DNA from: an archaeon BMS3Bbin15
Lineage (GTDB): Archaea; Hydrothermarchaeota; Hydrothermarchaeia; Hydrothermarchaeales; BMS3B
Reading direction: 5' to 3'
Assembly: GCA_002897955.1 (NCBI GenBank)
Contig: BDTY01000122.1
Coordinates: 1 to 39,745 of the forward strand
DNA length: 39,745 nt
Every line of letters starts with the position of its first letter. The first letter of the stretch is position 1. Below the pieces are notes generated by a model. It was not told where the DNA came from. It was given only the letters and a program-made list of their open reading frames with translations, and did no database searches. The translations under genes were made by a program, and so were the position numbers. Below are positions 1 through 5,925 of this stretch, in pieces.

Positions 1-294
1 AGGAGATTGTCTTGTGCCATATATCTCTTCCAGTTCTACTGGGATTTCATCAACGAGTTCAAAAGAAAAACTTCTCCGGCAATGTTAGAAGAGGTAACAG
101 AACACCTGTGGACTTGGCACGATTTTTTAATGTACCATTATGCGGTATGAATTGGGACACTACCCGTTATTCATTAGAATCCTTAAAGCGCTGGTGAGGA
201 GGGCCATCTCTGTAATAGCCTACTCAACTTTCTCTTTTCGCCTGCCTTATAGCAATCAGTCTTCCAGCTTTTTACAAAACATGATGTTATGTTA
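1..294. other. left-edge stretch with no supported gene
   Basis: No coding region is convincing here. A 61-codon open frame starting at TTG 12 has no recognisable motif and its predicted protein resembles nothing I know; it could be the tail or remnant of an element gene. The stretch holds the upstream region of the nuclease/MNT gene, including a T/A-rich TATA-like stretch near 269-279. I looked for a copy of the tRNA-Ser 3' end, which would mark the far end of an integrated element, and found none. Confidence 0.5.
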
Positions 295-312
295 ATGAAT
301 AATGTTATTCAT
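295..312. promoter_or_regulatory. perfect palindrome at the start of the nuclease/MNT gene
   Basis: The 18 bases read ATGAATAA-TG-TTATTCAT, two perfect 8-base inverted arms around a 2-base centre. The site overlaps the first possible ATG (302) and ends directly before the second in-frame ATG (314). This is a natural position for an autoregulatory operator bound by the winged helix of the downstream protein. It also suggests ATG 314 may be the real start. The palindrome is seen; its role is inferred. Confidence 0.5.
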
Positions 313-1297
313 AATGAAAACGCAACAAAAAACTGGGGAAGATGCAGTGGAGAGGAGAGTTGTGGAGTTCCTCATTGACTCGGGATATGAGGTGAGGGAG
401 ACCTTAAGGGTTAAAGGCAGGTATCCTGATTTAGTGGCCGTAAAAGGTGACAGGATAGTGATGGTCGAGGTAAAGGGAAGCATGGGCGATTTGAGGTCGG
501 GAATTGCAAGGGCGATAGACTACACCTCCGGCTCCCATCTTTCATACCTGGCTATTCCGGCCTCCAGGTCCACTGATAAGCTTAGAGAGACAGCGAAGAG
601 TCTGGGCATAGGGCTGATGGAGGTGGACGATGAGGTTTCGGTGACCATCGAGCCCAGTGGGACAGCGCCCCTGGATTCCATTAGGAAGAGGGTGCTCGGG
701 AAGCCCAGGAGGGGGGAAAAAAGGAGAGCGTCCTCGGGCCGGCTCATTCTTACAAAAATTTCCAGGCACAGGAAGGTGGTCAAGCTTCTCCTTGAATACC
801 CTAAAAGGTCTTTTACTATAAGGGAGCTCTCCAGACAGGCCGCCGCCCCATACGCCACGGTCTGGCGCCTCATTAACGACCTGTACTCTGCGGGCGTGGT
901 TCACCTGAGCAGGATAGGCGGCTCTATTTCCTGCAGGCTGAATACTGAATCTCCTTACCTGGCTGAGGTGGAGAAAATACTGGAGATAGAAGCCTCCCCC
1001 CATAGGCTTGCCGCGAATGAATTTGCGGAAAAATCAAAAAACCTGCCCGGCATAGGGAGAATCATAATCTTTGGCAGCGTAGCCAGGGGGGAGGAAAAAC
1101 CTGAGAGCGATGTTGACATAGCGGTTATCGTGGAAGATAAAAGAGCTGAAGAAGAGATAAACAGGATAGCGGATGGAATCTTAAACCGCTCCAGAATAAA
1201 GATAATCCCCCTTGTCCTCACCCATGAGGAAGCAGCTGAAAACACGCAGTTCAAAGAGGAATTAAAAAGAGGAGAGGTCCTGTATGAGAGAGATTAA
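302..1297 (+). CDS. PD-(D/E)XK nuclease-like / winged-helix / MNT nucleotidyltransferase fusion protein
   Basis: The 331-residue protein has three parts. Residues about 10-115 look like a restriction-endonuclease-fold domain: P42-D43 is followed by E56-V57-K58, the PD...ExK core of Hjc/Mrr-type nucleases. Residues about 150-215 read as a winged helix-turn-helix. Residues about 245-331 are a minimal nucleotidyltransferase with G258-S259, ARG, then D270 and D272, the GS...SDxD signature of MntA-type antitoxins. The stop overlaps the HEPN gene by 14 bases, so the pair is probably translationally coupled. In known HEPN/MNT systems the MNT protein adenylylates and silences the HEPN RNase; here that is inferred. 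ATG 314 is an alternative start. The coding sequence is clearly GC-richer than the rest of the window (67% in line 841-900, counted by hand), suggesting transfer. The nuclease domain could instead be an inactive DNA-binding remnant. Confidence 0.8.
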   Translation: MLFIMKTQQKTGEDAVERRVVEFLIDSGYEVRETLRVKGRYPDLVAVKGDRIVMVEVKGSMGDLRSGIARAIDYTSGSHLSYLAIPASRSTDKLRETAKSLGIGLMEVDDEVSVTIEPSGTAPLDSIRKRVLGKPRRGEKRRASSGRLILTKISRHRKVVKLLLEYPKRSFTIRELSRQAAAPYATVWRLINDLYSAGVVHLSRIGGSISCRLNTESPYLAEVEKILEIEASPHRLAANEFAEKSKNLPGIGRIIIFGSVARGEEKPESDVDIAVIVEDKRAEEEINRIADGILNRSRIKIIPLVLTHEEAAENTQFKEELKRGEVLYERD

Positions 1298-1664
1298 TGA
1301 AGCTGAGGATTGGCTCAGAAGTGCTAAGACGCTGCTGGAAGGTTCTTCGGCCAGCAGAGAGAGGTACACGGTGGTCGTAGCCCAGTGCATCCACTCCGTA
1401 ATAAGAGCAAACGATGCCCTTTCCATGAATTTCCTGGGCAGGCGTGCAATAAGGCATGACACCGCGCCCAGGCTGTTCTTAGAGCTTATCGAGGAGAACA
1501 AGATTCCCCTGCGATATGCAAACCTCAGGAAGACCATTAATGATGCAGTGCAGCTTAAGAGCAAAGTGGATTACCAAGGGGCTGAGATGAGCAAGGCAGA
1601 CGCTAAGAGATGGGTCAACAAAGCTGAAAAATTTCTAAGTGCAGCAAAGGACTCCCTTGGCTAG
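1284..1664 (+). CDS. HEPN domain protein, putative toxin partner of the MNT fusion
   Basis: This 126-residue, mostly helical protein matches the size and pattern of HEPN proteins paired with minimal nucleotidyltransferases. The motif R53-x4-H58 (RRAIRH) fits the Rx4-6H RNase motif of HEPN toxins. The HepT-type motif continues H-x-Tyr, and the Tyr is the residue AMPylated by MntA; here that position is T60, so control may differ or use another residue. A central IHSVIRANDAL-like helix and the C-terminal lysine-rich helix are typical of archaeal family members. The start ATG lies inside the upstream gene. Function as an RNA-cleaving toxin is inferred from family and context. Confidence 0.75.
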   Translation: MREINEAEDWLRSAKTLLEGSSASRERYTVVVAQCIHSVIRANDALSMNFLGRRAIRHDTAPRLFLELIEENKIPLRYANLRKTINDAVQLKSKVDYQGAEMSKADAKRWVNKAEKFLSAAKDSLG

Positions 1665-1680
1665 TGTCATGTCAATTTAA

Positions 1681-1746
1681 TTATGTGACATAATACTTTG
1701 ATAGTTTGCTGTCAGCCCGGGGACATGGAGAGCAAGGCTCTGACAG
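1681..1746. repeat. inverted repeats downstream of the HEPN gene
   Basis: Bases 1681-1693 form the palindrome TTATGT-G-ACATAA. Bases 1709-1715 (CTGTCAG) and 1740-1746 (CTGACAG) are 7-base inverted arms with a 24-base loop. Neither is followed by a clear T-tract on the plus strand, so a terminator is not certain. They may be protein-binding sites or relics of the element. Confidence 0.35.
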
Positions 1747-1763
1747 AGATATCTCAGGGAAAA

Positions 1764-1783
1764 ATTCAGGTAGGTACCAGAAA
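1764..1783. promoter_or_regulatory. operator-like palindrome, copy 1, upstream of the MinD/ParA-like gene
   Basis: The 20 bases ATTCAGGTAGGTACCAGAAA are an imperfect copy (one mismatch in the inner 8-base arms) of the perfect palindrome at 2654-2673. It sits about 25 bases upstream of a TATA-like TTTTTATACT (1806-1815), which precedes the ATPase gene. The shared site implies the two genes answer to one regulator. Confidence 0.55.
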
Positions 1784-1848
1784 AAGTGCAAAAAAAGAGT
1801 TCACCTTTTTATACTGCCTGTTAATTCTAAAATAGTCTGAGCAGTAAA

Positions 1849-2640
1849 ATAGGAACGAGTCTCTGTATAACTTCAGGGAAAGGAGGAGTAGGAAAGACAT
1901 TCCTATCCTTGAATCTTGCTGCCTCTTTAGCCATGTTCAACATCAAAACTATGGTGGTGGATGCCAATTTAGACTGCCCAGATGTTGGTATTTGTCTGGG
2001 AAATGGATTAAATTATTCTTCACTTCATAATGTACTTGCAGGAAGAGATAAACTCTCCAACGCGGTCTTTGACAGCGGATATAATTTTGACATTATTCCC
2101 GGGGATATTTCCTTCAGTGCCCTGAAAGATATAGACCTCGAAAATTTAGAAGACATATTAACCAAACTCACAGAGAAATACAATGTTGTATTGGTGGATA
2201 CCCCGCCGGGTATCGGTGATGCTGTGATTCGTTCGTTGGATGCCTGTGAAAGTATGCTGGTGGTTATCTCGCCTGTTATGTCTTCTATCGTAGGCGGGTT
2301 GAAAATAAGGTCTATCGGGAAACGACTCAATACTCAGTGTATTGGTGTTGTTTTGAACATGACAGGAGACGGGGGGATTATCAGCAAGGAGAATATAGAA
2401 AAAACATTTGGATTACCTGTTATTGGTGAAGTGGAATACAATACGGAGGTAAACAGTTATTTAACCGAAGGAGATTTGTTTGTGGTAACTAATTCTGCTT
2501 CCAATACATCAAGAGCAATTAAAAAAATAGCTGTTGACCTGGTAGGGTATGAACCGGAAGAGACTGAAGAGGTTGAAAGCAGCGAAATTAAAGATAACTC
2601 ACAAATCAAAAAAATCATCAAAGCTCTGAAAAATTTGTGA
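1849..2640 (+). CDS. MinD/ParA-family P-loop ATPase with a non-canonical start
   Basis: The protein (about 263 residues) is a deviant-Walker ATPase of the MinD/ParA group: SGKGGVGKT near the N-terminus, a VVDANLDCPDVG segment (Walker A') and VLVDTPPGIGD (Walker B). The C-terminus ends in a lysine-rich helix that could contact membrane or DNA. The P-loop is encoded in frame from about 1876, but after the in-frame TAA at 1828 there is no ATG, GTG or TTG before it; the first is TTG 1909, which would delete the P-loop. The natural MinD-like start (GT.. then ITSGKGG) corresponds to an ATA codon at 1849, with CTG 1837 as another option. It may use a rare start, or the start codon may have mutated. 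Likely role: partitioning or positioning within a mobile element. Confidence 0.75.
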   Translation: MGTSLCITSGKGGVGKTFLSLNLAASLAMFNIKTMVVDANLDCPDVGICLGNGLNYSSLHNVLAGRDKLSNAVFDSGYNFDIIPGDISFSALKDIDLENLEDILTKLTEKYNVVLVDTPPGIGDAVIRSLDACESMLVVISPVMSSIVGGLKIRSIGKRLNTQCIGVVLNMTGDGGIISKENIEKTFGLPVIGEVEYNTEVNSYLTEGDLFVVTNSASNTSRAIKKIAVDLVGYEPEETEEVESSEIKDNSQIKKIIKALKNL

Positions 2641-2653
2641 TAAAACATCTTTT

Positions 2654-2673
2654 TTTCTGGTAGGTACCAGAAA
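2654..2673. promoter_or_regulatory. operator-like perfect palindrome, copy 2, upstream of the membrane-protein gene
   Basis: TTTCTGGTA-GG-TACCAGAAA is a perfect inverted repeat with 9-base arms. It lies 16 bases before a strong TATA-like TTTATATACT (2689-2698) of the downstream gene. With the near-identical site at 1764-1783 it forms a two-site regulon inside the element; the binding protein is not identified. Confidence 0.6.
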
Positions 2674-2742
2674 GAAAACACTATACCCTTTATATACTTC
2701 CTTCATTTCTGTATCCTGTGATGTTTGAATGGAGGAATAGAG

Positions 2743-3129
2743 ATGACTTCAATTAGAGGTATAATGGTTGTTTCAATACTGATAGACATTATCTTCAATA
2801 GTGTTGCAGCGGTACAGGAGACTGGATTTGGCGGGCTCATGCAGCAAATCCCACTGTTACAGAACAAATTCTACATACAGAGTATAGTTACACTGTTATT
2901 GTATCTGGATGTTGCAGTATTACTCATAAGTCTGGGAATGATAATCGTTGGGCGTGCAGTGGGTGGTGACAGGTCAGAAGGGGCAGAGATGTTTGTAAAA
3001 GGAAAGAAAATATTCACCGTTGCACTTATATCACTGCTGATACTTGCAGCATTACCTGTACTGATAAAATTCTTTCTGCGTGCAGGGAGCGGTTCAACAG
3101 CGCTGGCAAATCAAGTCCCGACCTGGTGA
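2743..3129 (+). CDS. small secreted/membrane protein with VirB2-pilin-like layout
   Basis: The start is ATG 2743, preceded by the Shine-Dalgarno GGAGG at 2731; an upstream in-frame TTG (2725) is less likely. The 128-residue product begins with a hydrophobic segment ending SVAA, which could be a cleaved signal peptide (about residues 1-23). Two more hydrophobic segments follow, about residues 50-72 and 91-112, separated by a short polar loop (GRAVGGDRSEGAE) and with a short polar tail. Signal peptide plus two membrane helices with a small polar loop is the architecture of VirB2/TrbC-type pilins, but I see no decisive sequence motif. It could simply be an element-specific membrane protein. It sits between two ParA/CooC-type ATPase genes. 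Confidence 0.6.
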   Translation: MTSIRGIMVVSILIDIIFNSVAAVQETGFGGLMQQIPLLQNKFYIQSIVTLLLYLDVAVLLISLGMIIVGRAVGGDRSEGAEMFVKGKKIFTVALISLLILAALPVLIKFFLRAGSGSTALANQVPTW

Positions 3130-3134
3130 AATAA

Positions 3135-3595
3135 ATGAAACTAATTCTGAGTGGAAAAGGACCCGGCAAAACCGTTATAGCTTCGTTATTGGCAGTCACA
3201 CACGCAATAGGCGTGTATGACGCTGACCCTTACAGGGCATTGACGGATATATCTTCCCTGGAGCAGAGCCTTATGATGATAAAGACAGTACCATCACCCC
3301 CTGCATAATCGATACCACACTTGTGGATGAGAAAGGAAGACCCTATTATCATATCTTAAATGAAAACCCGGACGGATGGGTTATAGTCGTAACCTCTCCG
3401 CACACACATGAGGTTACATCCACAAAAAGAATGATAGAAGACATGAAAGAGCTTGTAAATGCCCATATCCAGGGTGTTATTATTTCCGTGGCATCCGGTG
3501 AAGAAGAGGCAAAGAAAGTTGCTTACAAATTGGGAGTGTCTCTTATAGGCTTGACTCCTCTTGTATTACGCCGAGGAAGGGATTTGAACCCCTGA
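3135..3595 (+). pseudogene. frameshifted CooC-type P-loop ATPase fragment
   Basis: An ATG at 3135, 5 bases after the previous stop, opens a frame with SGKGPGKT (P-loop) and a DADPYRALTD segment, typical of CooC-like ATPases. That frame ends early, near 3308. The continuing sequence (IFPGAEPYDDKDSTITPC and the rest to VSLIGLTPL) is in the frame that is open to 3595, so about one base has been lost or gained near 3250. The final residues and stop are encoded by the 3' end of the antisense tRNA-Ser gene, as expected for an element gene abutting an attachment site. The protein also looks short for CooC, lacking much of the middle. I call it a decayed gene, with programmed frameshifting a remote alternative. 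Confidence 0.7.
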
Positions 3596-3668
3596 GTTCC
3601 TTGCGGAACACGAGCTTTCTGTGTCAAACTCTCCAGGCTCGCGCCTTACCGGGCTTGGCTACCTCGGC
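3569..3668 (-). tRNA. tRNA-Ser(GGA) with a 14-nt anticodon-loop intron
   Basis: Read on the minus strand, the acceptor GCCGAGG pairs with CCTCGGC and the discriminator is G, the serine identity. A long variable arm GTTCC-GCAA-GGAAC marks a class II tRNA, and TTCAAAT is the T loop. The anticodon stem CGAGC/GCTCG encloses 21 bases, 14 more than a normal loop. Removing AGTTTGACACAGAA (3617-3630), between positions 37 and 38, gives the loop CTGGAGA with anticodon GGA. CTG/CAG pairing next to an AAA bulge makes a reduced bulge-helix-bulge. CCA is not encoded. The element's last gene runs into the 3' end. Confidence 0.9.
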
Positions 3669-3768
3669 TCATGCTCCTTGATAAGTAATTAACATCTTAA
3701 ATCTAACATAGGAATAAAGAAAAGCTCTACTTCTTTCTTTAATTAAGTTAACTTTCTCATGCCTGAAT

Positions 3769-4212
3769 ATGTATCATTTCAAAAGTGCAGTGGCAGGAAC
3801 CTTTGACGTACTTCATAAAGGACACAGGGTTTTAATAGAGGAAGCCTTTAAACGAGGCGAGTTCGTTCTTGTAGGTATTACAAAAGACGGTTTTAAAGAG
3901 GCAAAACCCATGAAGGTCAGAAAGAGAAATCTGGACAAGCTACTCAGAGCGAGATATCCTGAAAGGTATGAAATTGTTGAAATTGAGGATGAACTCGGCC
4001 CCGCGGTTGTAAACCCTGACCTTGATGCTCTTATTGTAAGTGAGGAAACCTATTCAAAAGCTGCTGTAATAAATAAGCTCAGAAAGGAAAAAGGGCTGAA
4101 AAAACTTGTAATATATAAAATTTCCATGGTTCTGGCAGCTGACGGAAAACCCATATCATCCCTGAGAATTAATAAAGGGGAAATAGATAAAGAGGGAAAT
4201 CTGTTAAAATAA
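3769..4212 (+). CDS. coaD: phosphopantetheine adenylyltransferase, archaeal type
   Basis: This 147-residue nucleotidyltransferase transfers AMP from ATP to 4'-phosphopantetheine, giving dephospho-CoA in cytoplasmic CoA synthesis. GTFDVLHKGH at residues 10-19 is the HxGH adenylyltransferase signature, and ISSLRI at 129-134 corresponds to the ISSTxI motif of cytidylyltransferase-like enzymes. Length and motifs match the archaeal/eukaryotic-type PPAT rather than bacterial CoaD. No Shine-Dalgarno is seen; a T/A-rich region about 30-50 bases upstream suggests a leaderless or short-leader transcript. The 3' end overlaps the convergent radical SAM gene by 9 bases. It is the first clearly chromosomal gene after the tRNA-Ser. 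Confidence 0.92.
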   Translation: MYHFKSAVAGTFDVLHKGHRVLIEEAFKRGEFVLVGITKDGFKEAKPMKVRKRNLDKLLRARYPERYEIVEIEDELGPAVVNPDLDALIVSEETYSKAAVINKLRKEKGLKKLVIYKISMVLAADGKPISSLRINKGEIDKEGNLLK

Positions 4213-5922
4213 ACTTTTAATTAATTTGAATGCCAGAGAGAACATCCTCCTTACCTTCAGACTTCTGCTCCAGTCAAGCTCCTCCCTGTTTATAGTAACT
4301 CTTTCACTGAGCTCTTCAAGAGAAACCATAAGAGCTTCCTCATCTATCCTCTCACCCTTTCTCTTTGCTTCTTCGATTCTGCCCATAACTCTCCTGGAGA
4401 CCTCAATTCTGTGATTAATTGTGTTATAGGTCTCAATATCAATCAGTCCGGCATCCTTCTTTATATCCGCAAAATCAAGAGCAGAAGTATAGGACAGCTT
4501 CACTATTTCATCCCTGCTAAGATAATTTGTGGAGTAGCTGAGGAACTCCTTCCATGTGTTTCCTCTCTCAAGAAGATTATAATGGTCAAAAAGTGTAAAA
4601 GCACGTTTTTTGTAACCATATTTTTCAGGTGACTCAAAGGCAAGACTTCCGGGGTCAAGAAAGGGGGCATAGGGAGAAACAAAAGGTAGAAGTTTATTGC
4701 CAGAGTTCCCCTTCACAAGCGATTCGGCAAGTGTTGCATTTACTTCAACACTTTTTCTATCCTGGAATCCAAGACCAACCATGAAATAAAGGTCAAACTG
4801 TCTGCAGTTGTTTGAAAAAGCCTGTGAGACCATCTTTTTTAAAGAATTATTATTGTAAACCCTGCCTATCTTCATCCTCACTTCTTCATCTCCCGCTTCG
4901 GGAGACATTTCTATTGTAAAGTTATCCACGCTTCTTCCCATTTCCTCGAGAAAACGTCTTGAAGGCGGGTAGAAAAACTCAAAAATCAGAGGTATATCAA
5001 CTCCCTCTTTTCTTATCCCTTTGAGAATTTCCAGGCCATATTCTTCACTATGCAGGGCAAGGTCACCCAGGATAAAGGCAGGAGTCTTGAATTCTTCTAT
5101 TTTTTTTATGTCTTTCACAACCTTCTCCACACTTCTGAAGGCAACACTAGGCCTGTTGCATGTGTTTTTATAGGTATAGCTTGAACCCCCACAGGCTATA
5201 CAGTTACTCTCACATCCCTTCCTAGTTAAAACTGCCATTATAGGTCTTTCAATAAACTCCTTGAAGGGCACTGTATCCAGCCTGTGTTTTGAATGCGTAA
5301 AAGCCCTTAATGAATATTCATAATCAAGAGAATAATCATCCAGTGTAGACGGAACATAGCTCATTGGATTCTCTTTAATTCTTCCCTCTTTTCGATAACT
5401 TAAATTGGCTACTTTCTCAAAGTTACCTTTATCAAGAGCCTCCATAAGCTGGATAAAGGGCTCCTCCGTAGAGTCACCTCGAAGCACAAAGTCTACCTCT
5501 GGAACATCACGAAGAATCTCTCTGTAAAAGTAGCTCGAGGAAAGTCCGCCAAAAACTATAGGTGTGTTTGGGTGAACCTTCTTAACAATCCTTGCAAGAT
5601 TTATTGCTCCATGAACATGAGGCATCCAGTGAAGGTCAATACCAAAAAGTCTGGCATCTATTTTGGAAATGTATTTTTCAGGGTCAAACTTCTTATCTGA
5701 AAGCATTCTCAGTGCAATGTTCACTATAGCTATTTTGTAGCCTTTTTTTTCCAGAATTGAAGCTATACTTACAAAGCCCATTGGGTACATTTCAAATACA
5801 GGCGTGCTGGGCACAAGGTCGTTAATCGGACCCCAGAGAATAGGTTTCTCCCTGAAGTTGAATATACTCGGCGCATGAAGAAGAGCTAAATCTATCCTCA
5901 TAGCCCTTTTGTAAAGAATCAC
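4204..5922 (-). CDS. B12-binding-domain radical SAM protein, possibly Ta0216 family
   Basis: The 572-residue protein has an N-terminal cobalamin-binding-like Rossmann region (residues about 10-190, including GGLSSSYFYREIL and a GIDLHWMPH segment) and a radical SAM core with CESNCIAC (CxxxCxxC) near residues 235-242. The C-terminal third is helical and lysine/arginine-rich. Such enzymes use SAM and often methylcobalamin to modify unactivated carbons; the substrate is unknown. The architecture resembles the archaeal family known as Ta0216, from memory and not verified. GTG 5922 is the longest start; ATG 5901, preceded by AAAAGGG, is a good alternative. It lies 3 bases after the NAD(P)HX repair gene, so the two are probably co-transcribed. 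Confidence 0.8.
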   Translation of the reverse strand: MILYKRAMRIDLALLHAPSIFNFREKPILWGPINDLVPSTPVFEMYPMGFVSIASILEKKGYKIAIVNIALRMLSDKKFDPEKYISKIDARLFGIDLHWMPHVHGAINLARIVKKVHPNTPIVFGGLSSSYFYREILRDVPEVDFVLRGDSTEEPFIQLMEALDKGNFEKVANLSYRKEGRIKENPMSYVPSTLDDYSLDYEYSLRAFTHSKHRLDTVPFKEFIERPIMAVLTRKGCESNCIACGGSSYTYKNTCNRPSVAFRSVEKVVKDIKKIEEFKTPAFILGDLALHSEEYGLEILKGIRKEGVDIPLIFEFFYPPSRRFLEEMGRSVDNFTIEMSPEAGDEEVRMKIGRVYNNNSLKKMVSQAFSNNCRQFDLYFMVGLGFQDRKSVEVNATLAESLVKGNSGNKLLPFVSPYAPFLDPGSLAFESPEKYGYKKRAFTLFDHYNLLERGNTWKEFLSYSTNYLSRDEIVKLSYTSALDFADIKKDAGLIDIETYNTINHRIEVSRRVMGRIEEAKRKGERIDEEALMVSLEELSERVTINREELDWSRSLKVRRMFSLAFKLIKSLF

Positions 5923-5925
5923 ATC

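Noticed and set aside
12-197. 61-codon open frame at the left edge
   Set aside because: No motif, TTG start; could be a remnant of an element gene but cannot be supported.
3135-3595. Programmed frameshift making a full CooC
   Set aside because: No slippery run or stimulatory structure seen near 3250; the protein would still be short and ends in tRNA sequence, so decay is simpler.
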